Source of the DNA: Nitrincola salilacus
GTDB taxonomy: Bacteria; Pseudomonadota; Gammaproteobacteria; Pseudomonadales; Balneatricaceae
Length of the DNA stretch: 64,000 bases
Assembly (NCBI RefSeq): GCF_046271865.1
Contig: NZ_CP176580.1
Location: forward strand, 868,001-932,000
Direction of reading: 5' to 3'
Part shown: one piece after another, positions 42,503 through 51,669 of the stretch
Position numbering within the stretch: the stretch's first letter is position 1
How the letters are laid out: every line of letters starts with the position of its first letter
The notes under the pieces: generated by a model
Seen by the model: only the letters and a program-made list of their open reading frames with translations
The model's database searches: none
What the model was told of the DNA's origin: nothing
Translations under genes and position numbers: made by a program

Positions 42503-42886
42503 ATGTCGTTAATCGATAGCTCTATAATGCAAATAGCAAAGGTACTGGCAGCGGCAGTTACCGGAACTTTGGTAGTTTCTGAATCTAAGAACATAGACAG
42601 AATAAGTGACGAAGCAAATAAGCAAGCTCTGGAATTGCAAATGGCGCACGCGCAAGCAAGAGTGGCTCAGGAGATTGCAATTGCCCAAAGAATAGAAAAC
42701 GCGTCAGAGGTGGTAATCGAAGAATACTATGCGGACGAAAAGGTCGGTGAGGCTGGTGTCACCGGTAGTGAAAAAGGTCTAGGTGTTAATATTTCGGGTG
42801 AAGCTAGGAGGGTTACCAAGCGCGTTTATAGGTTTGTTGGTGAGCCAGGATCAAACAGTAAAAATGCCATCGAGCATAAAACATAA
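42503..42886 (+). CDS. Hypothetical cassette protein
   Basis: This 127-residue protein has a short hydrophobic N-terminal stretch (IAKVLAAAVTGTLVVSE) and then a helical Ala/Gln/Glu-rich region (ANKQALELQMAHAQARVAQE). It has no recognised domain. ATG 42503 lies 27 bases after an attC end and the gene ends just before another attC, so it fills a complete cassette of about 500 bases. Confidence 0.75.
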   Translation: MSLIDSSIMQIAKVLAAAVTGTLVVSESKNIDRISDEANKQALELQMAHAQARVAQEIAIAQRIENASEVVIEEYYADEKVGEAGVTGSEKGLGVNISGEARRVTKRVYRFVGEPGSNSKNAIEHKT

Positions 42887-43000
42887 CAAAAAACTGCACG
42901 CTGACACATACTGCTACACTCGTTTTTGTGTCTGTCGCTATGCTCCATTTTTACACAAAAACGCTCTCCGCAGTATGTGCAGATAAACTTGGCGTTAAAG
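42882..43000 (+). other. Long attC site (about 119 bases)
   Basis: CATAAC opens and GGCGTTAAAG closes. Nested arms are CTGCACGCTGACACATACTG with CAGTATGTGCAG and CGTTTTTGTGT with ACACAAAAACG. Length and shape resemble the long attC sites of marine chromosomal integrons. Confidence 0.85.
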
Positions 43001-43017
43001 CAATACATGGAGGCCAT

Positions 43018-43770
43018 GTGAGAGCCAGTCAACGACAGTTAATCAAGGAATCTCGGCGCAGTAAGAAGCGAATGGCCAAAGTGCAAAATAGACGACGTCA
43101 AGGCAAACTAGCTTCTGTGGTGACAACTCCTACTCGCCCTGTTCAGGGCGAAATTTGCGCAATATGTGGAGTAAGGACAGCTTCCACTAAGGACCATGTA
43201 CCTCCCAAGGCGATTTTTCCAAAACCTCGACCTCATTTAATAACAGTACCTGCTTGTTTTGAATGCAACAACTCAGCGTCTGACTTTGATGATCTTTTCA
43301 AGGTCTATTTAAGCCTACACGCGGCCGAAAACAATGACATAGCCAGAAAACTATTTAGTGAAAAAACAGTTAGAACTTTGCAAAGAAATCAACGTCTTTT
43401 AGACAAAATAAAAAGTGAGTCTAGCCGTGTTGCGATAGTTAATAAGAGTGGAGATCTGGAATCAAGGATGGGTGTTTTATGGGATTCTTATGCTCATGAT
43501 CGGGTGATAGAGAGAACTATAAGAGGGCTATACTACCATCACTCAGGTCATCCAATTCCTTCTAACTGCATCCTGCAAGTACAGTGGTTACATGGTGTGC
43601 CGGACGAGATTATACCAATGCTACCCATCCTCAAAGAGCATACGATCGGAGAAAACCAAGTTGTATATAAATACGTCATCTATGAAAATGATCCGAGACA
43701 TTCGCTCTGGATTTTTGAGTTTTACGGTGCGCATTGGGCAAGTGGGCATACTAGCCCAGTTCAGTTTTAA
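43018..43770 (+). CDS. HNH-type zinc-binding protein
   Basis: The product of about 250 residues contains ICAICGVRTASTKDHVPPKAIF ... VPACFECNNSASDFDDLF. This CxxC-DH-CxxCN pattern is typical of HNH nucleases or related zinc folds. The basic N-terminus (RQLIKESRRSKKRMAKVQNRRR) may bind nucleic acid. GTG 43018 after GGAGG is the likeliest start because the frame upstream lies inside attC; ATG 43072 is the alternative. It is a cassette gene of unknown role. Confidence 0.72.
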   Translation: MRASQRQLIKESRRSKKRMAKVQNRRRQGKLASVVTTPTRPVQGEICAICGVRTASTKDHVPPKAIFPKPRPHLITVPACFECNNSASDFDDLFKVYLSLHAAENNDIARKLFSEKTVRTLQRNQRLLDKIKSESSRVAIVNKSGDLESRMGVLWDSYAHDRVIERTIRGLYYHHSGHPIPSNCILQVQWLHGVPDEIIPMLPILKEHTIGENQVVYKYVIYENDPRHSLWIFEFYGAHWASGHTSPVQF

Positions 43771-43845
43771 CAAATAGATGCAGTTCGTTCTGGTATGGCC
43801 CTCCACTGGACGTACTAAAGTGCGCCGCTGATCAACGCGTTGAGA

Positions 43846-44713
43846 CTGTCGGATTAGTCCCACAGCCCTTGGCTGACTCGGCATACAAAGGCTAAAATCA
43901 GGCAACAGAGCTTTACCTCACAGGTGGCAAGGGATGGCACGGTATAAACACTATGATTACAACCAAACCAAGATGATCCCGCTGCGGTTTGCGGATCAGA
44001 TCCAACCTGGCACGTTTGAATAGACGCTGAATCATGTCGTGGAGAATGATCTGGATCTCAGCGTGTTTGAGTCCCGCTATCGCAACGACTACAACGATGC
44101 TCCCGCCTATGACCCGGCGATTCTGCTGAAGGTTGTGCTATTCGCTTATTCCAGAGGGATCACTAGCAGCCGTAAAGTCGCTCAGGCTTGTCGTGAGAAT
44201 GTATTGTTCAAGGGCTATCGTCAGCACTGTCGAGATTGTTCCCTGAAGCATCAGTGCCTACGGCGAGAGAACCAGCCTGATGGTCGCCAGGTCAGCTTTA
44301 CACTGGGTGCTGGTAAAAAGACCTCGGGCTTTATCGAGAAGATGAAGCAGAAGATCGACAGCCCGATGGGACGGCATATCTACAGCCAGCGATTGGGTAC
44401 TGTGGAACCGGTATTTGGCAATCTGGCGTGCAACAAGGGGCTGAATTGGTTTACCTTAAGAGGCAGAACCAAAGTCAATGCCCAGTGGTTGATGTATTGT
44501 CTGGTGCATAACATTGAGAAGATCGCGACACAGGGTCAGCAGCGTCACTGAGTGGCAGCTGGCTGATGAAGCTGCGTCAAGCGCATCACGTACTGAATAC
44601 AGGCTGTTTGAATGGATGATTAAGTTCATCGGTTCGAACGGGGAATAATCACCAGAATAAAGGATGGGCCGTCGATGCTGGGGATTTTGATTTCAAAATG
44701 TCTAATCCGACAG
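43846..44713 (+). mobile_element. IS1182-family element with internal deletion
   Basis: Inverted repeats CTGTCGGATTAG (43846-43857) and CTAATCCGACAG (44702-44713) bound 868 bases, about half the usual length. The insertion cut an attC-like site that began at about 43766 (TTTTAACAAATAG). Confidence 0.85.
43934..44551 (+). pseudogene. IS1182-family transposase, internally deleted and with a stop
   Basis: ARYKHYDYNQTKMIPLRFAD opens the frame. A TAG replaces a sense codon near 44022 (GTFE, stop, TLNHV). After ACRENVLFK the frame jumps to the late zinc region YRQHCRDCSLKHQCLRREN, so the catalytic middle is gone. The C-terminus (GLNWFTLRGRTKVNAQWLMY) is intact. Confidence 0.9.
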
Positions 44714-44740
44714 GTTCGTTATGGCCATAGGTGTTAAAAT

Positions 44741-45166
44741 GTGAAGTTTTTTACTAGGCTTTTTGGAAAGTCTGAAGATCAAAAGATGGAGGAATACTCC
44801 CGCAAGAAGTTTGAAGAGCTTGAGAAGCAGAATTCTAAAGTGGTAGAGGCAGCATCAGTAAATGGAAAACACTATGTCAATCATGTGGAAACCATCAAGC
44901 AGTTAAAGCGCGAAGATCGGAGAGATCAGGCTATAGAGCTATTGCTGAAATGTGTAAATGCCACTGAAGCTGAGTCAGCTATAGTTGATTGTGGAGTCGC
45001 ACCTTGGTACTACGAGCAGCTGGCTATTCTCTATCGAAAGCAAAAAGACTATAAAAGCGAAGTAGAGATTCTTGAGCGTTACCACAGCCAACTCGCCGCT
45101 GCTGGTGTCGGGAAAGAAAAATTGGCTGAGAGACTTATACAAGCTAAAGCCTTGCTGGAAAAATAA
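44741..45166 (+). CDS. Hypothetical TPR-like cassette protein
   Basis: This 141-residue mostly helical protein includes a TPR-like segment (REDRRDQAIELLLKCVNATE ... APWYYEQLAILYRKQKDYKS). GTG 44741 (MKFFTRLFGKSED) lies about 28 bases after the IS1182 right end, so the native start may have been altered by the insertion. An attC site follows the stop by 27 bases. Confidence 0.68.
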   Translation: MKFFTRLFGKSEDQKMEEYSRKKFEELEKQNSKVVEAASVNGKHYVNHVETIKQLKREDRRDQAIELLLKCVNATEAESAIVDCGVAPWYYEQLAILYRKQKDYKSEVEILERYHSQLAAAGVGKEKLAERLIQAKALLEK

Positions 45167-45193
45167 TAAATTGATCGTCATGGAAAAATTCAG

Positions 45194-45283
45194 CCATAAC
45201 AAACGGATGTTGTCGCCCCTTCGGGGCTGGGGCGGCCTTTCCGCCGCTGCGCGGCTACAGGTCCGCCTCAAAGCCGGGCGTTA
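45194..45283 (+). other. attC site disrupted by group II intron 2
   Basis: CCATAAC opens and GGGCGTTA closes. Arms GCCCCTTCGGGGC, GGCGGCC and GTCCGCC pair in the middle. The intron begins at the next base (GTGCGAC), immediately after GTTA of the core. Confidence 0.82.
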
Positions 45284-47247
45284 GTGCGACAAGCGAAGCT
45301 TGGAGCAATCTTGCAGGGTGGAAGTCCCTGTCGGGTAAGGTCTAGCCAACCACCCGTATCGAGTCTTGCGCGCTGCGCGGAGGCTGTGGATCGCGAACAC
45401 TTTCCGGTGCGAGGGACAGTCCTCCCACAAGCAGCCGAACAACCAGCGTGAAGCGTAGACAGAGAATTACATAGGCCATAGGGATTACGTGATCCTGAAG
45501 TGTTGGTATCGCTCCGAAAATAAGCTTGTCCTGACTGACGAGGCTTGTAACGCCGTCGAAGTCCATGCAAAGCAACCGCACTGGCAAGGTTGCTGCGAGT
45601 CAGCGGAGTTCTCAAACCGTGGCATGTGTAAAGAGAGGTTCCAGGAACTTGTGAGATCCAAAGCGCTCCCGCAGGACGCGGGTAGGGACGCCGAGTAAAC
45701 CACGAGGCCAACGATGGTTCTTTGGAAGTCGGACCAGCTCATAGTAGTCCGAGCAGAGGAAAGCTCTGTACATGGCGAAGGGGCTGGCAGTTATATCACG
45801 GTGTGCAACAGACACATAGGCCGGACAAAGTAGGGCTGGATTCACTATGACAACCGCATTGCACACCCTAGCATTTAAGGCACAAACCCACCCCAAGCAC
45901 CGGTTTCAGAATCTTTATGGATTATTGGATGCTGATTTACTGGTACAAAGCTGGGGCCAGCTCAACAAGCAGTCGGCACCGGGAATTGATGGAGTAACAT
46001 TCAACGATTACCAACCGAACTTGATGAGCCATATCAATCGCTTGAGCGGTCAACTCAAACACAAGCAATACCGAGCTGCCGATATCAAACGAGTGACTAT
46101 CCCGAAAAGCAATGGTGGTCAGCGTCCCTTAGGCTTGCCCACGTTGGATGACAAACTTGTCCAGCAAGGAGTCAGCCAAATACTGCAAAGTATCTGGGAA
46201 GCGGACTTCCAGCGGTGCAGTTACGGCTACAGACCCAACAAGAGCGCCCACCAGGCGGTTCACAGCCTGATGCTCAATCTTCAGTTCAAAGGGTATGGCT
46301 ACATCGTCGAAGCCGATATCAAAGGCTTCTTTGACAACATGAGCCATGATTGGCTCATGGAAATGCTGGCCCAGCGAATCGACGATAAAGCGCTGTTGTC
46401 ATTGATCGGCCAGTGGTTAAAGGCGAAGGTGCAAGAACCCGGTCAACGGGTGATTAAACCGACCAGCGGTACTCCGCAGGGCGGTGTGATCAGTCCCGTA
46501 TTGGCCAATATCTATTTGCACTATGCGCTGGACCTTTGGTTTGAAAAGCGGATCAAGCCTAAACTACAAGGCCGCGCCATGTTGATCCGGTACGCCGACG
46601 ACTTTGTCGTCGCGTTCCAATACCGGGACGACGCCAGCCGGTTCTATCAAGAGCTACCCAAACGGTTGGAGAAGTTCAACCTTCAGGCTGCACCTGAGAA
46701 GACCCACCTGAAGCGGTTCAGCCGGTTCCATCCTTCCCGTCGCCGAGCGTTCCAGTTCCTCGGCTTTGAGTTCTACTGGGATCGGGACAGGAACGACGAG
46801 CCACGTCTGAGGCGGGTTACGGCACCGAAGAAGCACAAGAGCCTGCTACAAGCGTTTTACGACTGGATAAAGCAGAACCGCCACAAGCGACTCAACCGCT
46901 TTATGCCAGAGCTTAGGCGCAAACTCACAGGTTTTAGAAACTACTTCGGATTGCCGGATAACAGCCGCAGCGTTAGCCGTGTGTATGACTTCGTACTCGA
47001 AACGTTGTACAAATGGCTGAACCGTCGCAGCCAGCGTCGCAGCTTCAACTGGCTCCGCTTCAAGGATATGTTACGGTATTACCAAATTGGTCCGCTGCGT
47101 GTCACCAAAAGGCACTTAGTGGTCGACTGGTATTGAGGGCTTGTGCGTTACACGAGCAACGATATAACTGAAGAGCCGGATGCGGTAGTTCCGCACGTCC
47201 GGATCTGTGTGGGGGCGGTTCAGGTAACTGGCCGCTCTACCATGACA
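45284..47247 (+). mobile_element. Group II intron 2, apparently complete
   Basis: It begins GTGCGACAAGCGAAGC, has about 560 bases of structured leader, an intact RT gene, and domain V at 47173 (GAGCCGGATGCGGTAGTTCC) followed by domain VI ending CTCTACCATGACA. The length of about 1960 bases is normal. It is not the same type as the class C intron at 27340. A fragment matching its 3' end lies at 53835-53870. Confidence 0.9.
45847..47136 (+). CDS. Group II intron reverse transcriptase/maturase, intact
   Basis: This 429-residue protein has RT motifs SAPGIDGVTFNDYQPNL, VTIPKSNGGQRPLGLPTLDDKLVQ, SYGYRPNKSAHQAV, GTPQGGVISPVLANIYLHYALD and the catalytic LIRYADDFVVAF. A maturase domain X follows (LRRKLTGFRNYFGLPDNSRS ... 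KRHLVVDWY). No HNH endonuclease domain follows. With intact domain V nearby, the intron may still splice and move. Confidence 0.93.
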   Translation: MTTALHTLAFKAQTHPKHRFQNLYGLLDADLLVQSWGQLNKQSAPGIDGVTFNDYQPNLMSHINRLSGQLKHKQYRAADIKRVTIPKSNGGQRPLGLPTLDDKLVQQGVSQILQSIWEADFQRCSYGYRPNKSAHQAVHSLMLNLQFKGYGYIVEADIKGFFDNMSHDWLMEMLAQRIDDKALLSLIGQWLKAKVQEPGQRVIKPTSGTPQGGVISPVLANIYLHYALDLWFEKRIKPKLQGRAMLIRYADDFVVAFQYRDDASRFYQELPKRLEKFNLQAAPEKTHLKRFSRFHPSRRRAFQFLGFEFYWDRDRNDEPRLRRVTAPKKHKSLLQAFYDWIKQNRHKRLNRFMPELRRKLTGFRNYFGLPDNSRSVSRVYDFVLETLYKWLNRRSQRRSFNWLRFKDMLRYYQIGPLRVTKRHLVVDWY

Positions 47248-47276
47248 GCATACTCAGCATCAAGATTGGAGTTTGA

Positions 47277-48029
47277 ATGAAAGATTTGGATGATCACAAG
47301 AAAGTAGCTGTACTAATTGACGCAGACAACGCTCAATACACGAAAGTGAAAGCAATATTGGACGAGATATCAGCGCATGGGCATGTTGTAATAAAAAGAG
47401 CGTACGGAGACTGGTCTAGTGAATATCTCAAAAATTGGAAGCAATCGTTAAATGAATTGGCTATTCAGCCAATTCAGCAATTTGCCTACACAACAGGTAA
47501 GAATTCTACAGATGCATCAATGATTATAGACGCAATGGATTTGCTCTATTCTGGTAAATTCGATGCTTTCGCGCTGGTTTCGAGTGATAGCGACTTTACA
47601 AAGCTGGCCTCTCGGCTTAGAGAGTCGGAAATATTTGTTTTTGGTGTTGGAGAAAAGAAGACGCCAATTTCATTTAGAAATGCTTGTGACGATTTCATTT
47701 TTACAGAAAACCTAGGCGCTGAACCATCGCCAGCTCCTGAGTCAGAGCCTGTAGTTCACGAAATCGCCACGTTAGAAAAAGCGAATGTTTCAGAGTTGGT
47801 GCCTCTGCTTAAGAAGGCGTGGGAGCAATACCAAGATGATGAAGGCTGGGCAAATGTCGCAGCGGCGGGTTCGTTTGTTAAACGATCAACGCCTGATTTT
47901 GACCCTAGAACCTATGGAGCAACAAAGTTGCCTGAGATCATTCAGAGCCTCAGAAGTGATTTTGAAATGAAGAAGTATAAAGGTAAAGGTACAGTGAATA
48001 TCGTTGCTTACAAACCAAAAAATGCTTAA
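47277..48029 (+). CDS. NYN-domain ribonuclease with LOTUS/OST-HTH-like C-terminus
   Basis: The N-terminal NYN (PIN-like) domain spans about 1-145: VAVLIDADNAQYTKVKAIL, KNSTDASMIIDAMDLLYSGKF, FALVSSDSDFTKLASRLRE, the acidic residues forming a metal site. Residues 165-250 (LVPLLKKAWEQYQDDEGWAN ... YGATKLPEIIQSLRSDFEMK) resemble an OST-HTH/LOTUS RNA-binding domain. Such proteins are likely RNA nucleases. It has a GGAGTTTG ribosome site and lies between the intron and an attC, so it is a cassette gene. Confidence 0.88.
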   Translation: MKDLDDHKKVAVLIDADNAQYTKVKAILDEISAHGHVVIKRAYGDWSSEYLKNWKQSLNELAIQPIQQFAYTTGKNSTDASMIIDAMDLLYSGKFDAFALVSSDSDFTKLASRLRESEIFVFGVGEKKTPISFRNACDDFIFTENLGAEPSPAPESEPVVHEIATLEKANVSELVPLLKKAWEQYQDDEGWANVAAAGSFVKRSTPDFDPRTYGATKLPEIIQSLRSDFEMKKYKGKGTVNIVAYKPKNA

Positions 48030-48082
48030 CAAGTACAGGCAAGGGACGCTCCTGACATCGCGCTCCTGCTGCAAGAGTTAGG
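48024..48082 (+). other. attC-like site, short
   Basis: GCTTAAC opens and GTTAGG closes, with arms GGGACGC/GCGCTCC around TCCTGACATC. It overlaps the end of the NYN gene and lies just before the next start, the usual tight cassette spacing. Confidence 0.65.
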
Positions 48083-48090
48083 AAATCAAT

Positions 48091-48453
48091 ATGGATATGT
48101 ACCTAGTACAACTATTAGCAGAGCCAACTAAAGGCTCTGAGGAATACGGCGAAGTTGGCGGCGCATATGTTGACGCATTTGTGAAAACCGACTCATTACA
48201 AAATGCTGCAATAAAAACCATTGAATTTCTCCTAAACAGGTCTTGGGTCGTCACTCAGCAGACAGCGGTTTTTTTACTGACTCCTGAGCGGCTTGGAGAG
48301 TTGGATGAAGTTCAAACAGCGACTTACCATCGCGCCAAAGACGAAGGTTTTTATTCTTCTTTAGCAGCTTGGCCAGTTCAGGAGAGAGAAAATGATTATG
48401 TTGAAGTTCGCTCATTAAAAGACTCCGATAAGTCGTCTGGTTCTAAACACTGA
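48091..48453 (+). CDS. Hypothetical cassette protein
   Basis: The product is 120 residues (MDMYLVQLLAEPTKGSEEYG ... VVTQQTAVFLLTPERLGELD). It is small, acidic and without a recognised domain or membrane segment. GTTAGGAAATC upstream supplies a ribosome site. It lies between two attC-like sites. Confidence 0.68.
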   Translation: MDMYLVQLLAEPTKGSEEYGEVGGAYVDAFVKTDSLQNAAIKTIEFLLNRSWVVTQQTAVFLLTPERLGELDEVQTATYHRAKDEGFYSSLAAWPVQERENDYVEVRSLKDSDKSSGSKH

Positions 48454-48454
48454 A

Positions 48455-48538
48455 TTCCTAAGAATAAATTCAAGTTCGCCCGCGAGCGGGCTGGGACCTC
48501 AAAAGCTACGCTTTATCGGCCTATTAATGAGCGTTAAA
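48455..48538 (+). other. Weak attC-like site
   Basis: It closes with GAGCGTTAAA and has a central hairpin GCCCGCGAGCGGGC, but the opening core (TCCTAAG) fits poorly. It is kept because it separates two small same-strand genes as the better sites do. Confidence 0.45.
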
Positions 48539-48551
48539 TTTAGGGTACATC

Positions 48552-48842
48552 ATGCCAATTAAAATAACGGAATATGCATCCGCAGAAGATAAAAAAGGAA
48601 AAGCACTTGATTGGCTCTGCGATGCATCATGGAGGCTTCCAGATCAATTAGAGGCATTTGAAAAATGGCTCAATGAAAATTCTACATTACCAAAAGGGTT
48701 TTATGCCGCTGACATTGCATTTAGCCCAAGAGAAGATGCATTTGGCGGTGGCGGAGTTGTTTCACTAATCTCAATGAACATAATGCTATCTATAGGTATG
48801 GAGCTATATTTATCAGAATACCCAGAAGGAGCTGATGAATAA
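48552..48842 (+). CDS. Hypothetical cassette protein
   Basis: The product is 96 residues (MPIKITEYASAEDKKGKALD ... MNIMLSIGMELYLSEYPEGA). It is acidic, with one mildly hydrophobic stretch and no recognised domain. It starts 14 bases after a GTTAAA core and ends shortly before a TTTAAC core. Confidence 0.65.
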   Translation: MPIKITEYASAEDKKGKALDWLCDASWRLPDQLEAFEKWLNENSTLPKGFYAADIAFSPREDAFGGGGVVSLISMNIMLSIGMELYLSEYPEGADE

Positions 48843-48854
48843 AATCTATAAAAA

Positions 48855-48988
48855 TTTAACAAGTGACTGTGGTCCCGCATGAAGACCCTCAACGGCCACT
48901 GGGGGTGGGCATCACTTTACCCAGAAATGGAACGAATTAACCATACAAGTTGCTGCACTCGCAATTTTCCGGCGAGCAAGACGTTATG
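48855..48988 (+). other. attC site containing a deletion remnant of IS110
   Basis: TTTAAC opens and CGTTATG closes. Between them, 48861-48945 carries the left tip (AAGTGACTGTG) and about 70 bases of the right tip of the IS110 element at 41224-42406, with nothing between. The rest (GTTGCTGCACTCGC ... GCGAGCAAGAC) is attC arm. This is an IS that died by internal deletion inside the site. Confidence 0.8.
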
Positions 48989-48996
48989 AGAAAAAA

Positions 48997-49296
48997 ATGG
49001 GCGACGAGTTTACAGAAGTAAGGATTAGAAAATTTCTAACCTTGTATGAACAGCGGTTATATCAGCTCTCCGAAGATGACGAATTGTCCGACGCTGAGCT
49101 TAGCTCTGCTGTTGAAAAAATTATCCAAAAAATTCAGCACGAACGTGATCGTGCTGATCAACATAAAAATCATATTCTTCAAGAAACGAACTATATTCCC
49201 GCACTTGATGAAGCTCTGAATTTTTTGGAACAAGCACTCGAGACTGCTGGTACAACCAGTTTTGACTCAAAGCTTCAAGATGCAGCTTTTTCGTAA
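48997..49296 (+). pseudogene. Hypothetical cassette gene, 3' end cut by IS66
   Basis: The 99-residue frame (MGDEFTEVRIRKFLTLYEQR ... DSKLQDAAFS) is helical and charged and unrecognised. The last residue and stop come from the IS66 end. Joining across the IS with one copy of the 8-base target shows the native end was DAAFSLGYYRQH, stop. Only seven residues are lost, so the protein may still work. Confidence 0.72.
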
Positions 49297-49377
49297 GCGT
49301 TCATTCCAAGGCGTTCTGTCGCCCTGGTGAATTTGACCCTACAGTAACCTTATATTTTCCAACACGAGGTTACGCTT

Positions 49378-49668
49378 ATGAAAAAGCATCGCACCCCAGA
49401 ACAATGGCAAGCCCTTATAGACCAGCAGCGTGACAGCGGTCTGTCAGCCACCCAATTCTGTAAACAGCAGAATATCGGCTATGCCAGTTTCTGCAACTGG
49501 CGGAAGCGTTTATCGGAGAGTCCGGTTGATGACGCTATCAATTCCGACGAAACAGGCTTCCTGGATCTGTCGTCGTTGATGAGCAAGTCGCCGTCATCTG
49601 GATCGGACTGGAACATCGTCTTGAGTCTCGGCAATGGCGTCGAATTGCGGCTGAGCCAGAACGGATGA
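49378..49668 (+). CDS. tnpA: IS66 TnpA accessory protein
   Basis: This 96-residue protein has the IS66 TnpA N-terminal helix-turn-helix (KKHRTPEQWQALIDQQRDSG ... QFCKQQNIGYASFCNWRKRL). It overlaps tnpB by 4 bases (ATGA). It is needed with TnpB and TnpC for IS66 transposition. Confidence 0.92.
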   Translation: MKKHRTPEQWQALIDQQRDSGLSATQFCKQQNIGYASFCNWRKRLSESPVDDAINSDETGFLDLSSLMSKSPSSGSDWNIVLSLGNGVELRLSQNG

Positions 49669-50009
49669 TCGGGCTCGACAGTCAGGCCAAAATCTGGCTA
49701 TGCACTGAGCCCACAGACATGCGCAAATCCTTTCGGGGGCTGAGTGCACTGGTCCGGAACCTGTTGAAGCTGGATCCACTGAACGGCCAGTACTTTGTGT
49801 TCATTAATCGTCGCAAGACCCAGATGAAAATGCTGTACTTCACGCCCACTGGCTACTGTTTATGGGCCAAGCGCTTAGAGCAGGGGCAATTCCGGATATC
49901 CCCAACCGCCTCGGGTCAGCGGACTCTGACACTGACGGATCTACAGCTGCTGATTGATGGCATTGAGGTACAGAAATACCGTCAGTTCAAGCGTTTCCGG
50001 GGCGCATAG
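49665..50009 (+). CDS. tnpB: IS66 TnpB accessory protein
   Basis: This 114-residue Orf2 protein shows the family core KIWLCTEPTDMRKSFRGLSA ... GQYFVFINRRKTQMKMLYF, TGYCLWAKRLEQG and TLTDLQLLIDGIEV. The start overlaps the tnpA stop. Confidence 0.94.
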   Translation: MIGLDSQAKIWLCTEPTDMRKSFRGLSALVRNLLKLDPLNGQYFVFINRRKTQMKMLYFTPTGYCLWAKRLEQGQFRISPTASGQRTLTLTDLQLLIDGIEVQKYRQFKRFRGA

Positions 50010-50037
50010 AGGGAGGGCTTGCGGTATAATATTGGCC

Positions 50038-51669
50038 ATGAATTCAATAGCTTCTACTCCCCATTCCAACACGCCTTCTTGCTCGGCTCTGGCTGAGGAG
50101 AATGTGTTATTACGCGAACAACTTCAGATCATGCAGCGGCAGTTGGACTGGTTTAAGAAGCAACTGTTCGGTCCCAAATCCGAGAAGCAGGTGTACGACT
50201 TGCCTGAACAGGACAGCCTGTTCCAATCAGCCGAAGTGCGACTACCTAAGCCGCCTGTCGAGGGTGAGCAACGTACGATTCAGGCCTATCAGCGTGGCAC
50301 CGGTAAGAAACAACGGGGCGACGACTGCCTGAACGACACGGGCCTGCGTTTTACCGCCGATGTACCGGTGGAAGTGATCGAACAGTTACCGCCTGAACTG
50401 ACTGGGCCGGACGCCAATCAGTATGAAGTCATCGGCAACAAAACGACCTACAGATTGGCTCAGCGTGTCTCCAGCTATGTGGTGCTTAAACTGCAGCGTC
50501 CAGTGTACCGGCGCAAAGGGACTGAGAAGCCGGTGACGACACCAGCTCCCTTCAACGTGTTGGATAATAGCCTGGCCGATGTCAGCCTGTTGGCAGGGCT
50601 ACTGGTGGACAAGTTCCAGTTCCATCTGCCGCTGTATCGACAGCATCAGCGTATCCAACAAGCTGGCGTTACCCTGAGCCGTGGAACCCTGACCAACTTA
50701 GTTAAACGATCCATCGACTTGCTGAGACCCATTGTCGATGCCCAGACTGATAATGTATTGCGCAGCCGGGTGTTAGCGATGGATGAAACACCGATCAAGG
50801 CTGGCCATCAGAGCCGTCCAGGTCTGCAAAAAGGCAAGATGAAAACGGGTTGGTTCTGGCCGCTGTATGGTGATGCTGACGAAGTGGTGTTTACCTATTC
50901 GAACAGTCGAGGTCGATTGCATATTGAGCAGGTTCTGAACAAGCTGTTCACCGGTATCCTGATCAGTGATGGTTATGCAGCTTATGCTCACTATGCTGAG
51001 TCCCAAAAAGGCATGACTCACGCTCAGTGCTGGGTACATAGTCGCCGTTACTTTATCGAAGCCCAAAAGGATCATCCAGAGAAGGCCACAGAAGCCTTGC
51101 AACAGATAGCGCTGCTATACCAGCATGAAGAGGCCATCAAAACCCAAGGGCTGACGAGCGAGAAGAAACGCCAGTACCGACTTGAACACTCAAAGCCGGT
51201 CGTCAATGACTTCTTCCAGTGGTGCAGGGATCTGTTGAAAAGCGGTGGCTTACTGCCCAGTGATCCACTGACCAAAGCGCTGAACTATGTACTCAGTCGC
51301 GAAGCGAGCCTGAAGGTATTCCTGGAAGATCCAGATGTTCAGCCAGATACCAACCATCTGGAACGGGCCTTGCGGCCCATTCCAATGGGCAAGAAAAACT
51401 GGATGTTCTGCTGGACTGAGCTCGGGGCTGAACACTTAGGCATCATTCAGAGCTTGATCACTACCTGTAAACTGCATGGCATCAACCCCTACACCTATCT
51501 GGTGGATGTGCTGCAACGGATCAGTCGGCATCCAGCAAATAAAGTAGCAGACTTGACCCCTCGACTCTGGAAAACCCGATTCGCCGACACCCCGCTACCT
51601 TCCCTGATCAGCCCATGCCACCCTGATCGACTGAATAAACAGCCGGAGACCATCGTCTATGCGCATTGA
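50038..51669 (+). CDS. tnpC: IS66 transposase TnpC
   Basis: This 543-residue DDE transposase has an N-terminal coiled coil (SALAEENVLLREQLQIMQRQ), a zinc-finger-like region, and the catalytic domain (VLAMDETPIKAG; ILISDGYAAYAHYAESQKGM; DTNHLERALRPIPMGKKNWMF with the last Glu). ATG 50038 is 28 bases after tnpB. The frame is intact. Confidence 0.95.
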   Translation: MNSIASTPHSNTPSCSALAEENVLLREQLQIMQRQLDWFKKQLFGPKSEKQVYDLPEQDSLFQSAEVRLPKPPVEGEQRTIQAYQRGTGKKQRGDDCLNDTGLRFTADVPVEVIEQLPPELTGPDANQYEVIGNKTTYRLAQRVSSYVVLKLQRPVYRRKGTEKPVTTPAPFNVLDNSLADVSLLAGLLVDKFQFHLPLYRQHQRIQQAGVTLSRGTLTNLVKRSIDLLRPIVDAQTDNVLRSRVLAMDETPIKAGHQSRPGLQKGKMKTGWFWPLYGDADEVVFTYSNSRGRLHIEQVLNKLFTGILISDGYAAYAHYAESQKGMTHAQCWVHSRRYFIEAQKDHPEKATEALQQIALLYQHEEAIKTQGLTSEKKRQYRLEHSKPVVNDFFQWCRDLLKSGGLLPSDPLTKALNYVLSREASLKVFLEDPDVQPDTNHLERALRPIPMGKKNWMFCWTELGAEHLGIIQSLITTCKLHGINPYTYLVDVLQRISRHPANKVADLTPRLWKTRFADTPLPSLISPCHPDRLNKQPETIVYAH

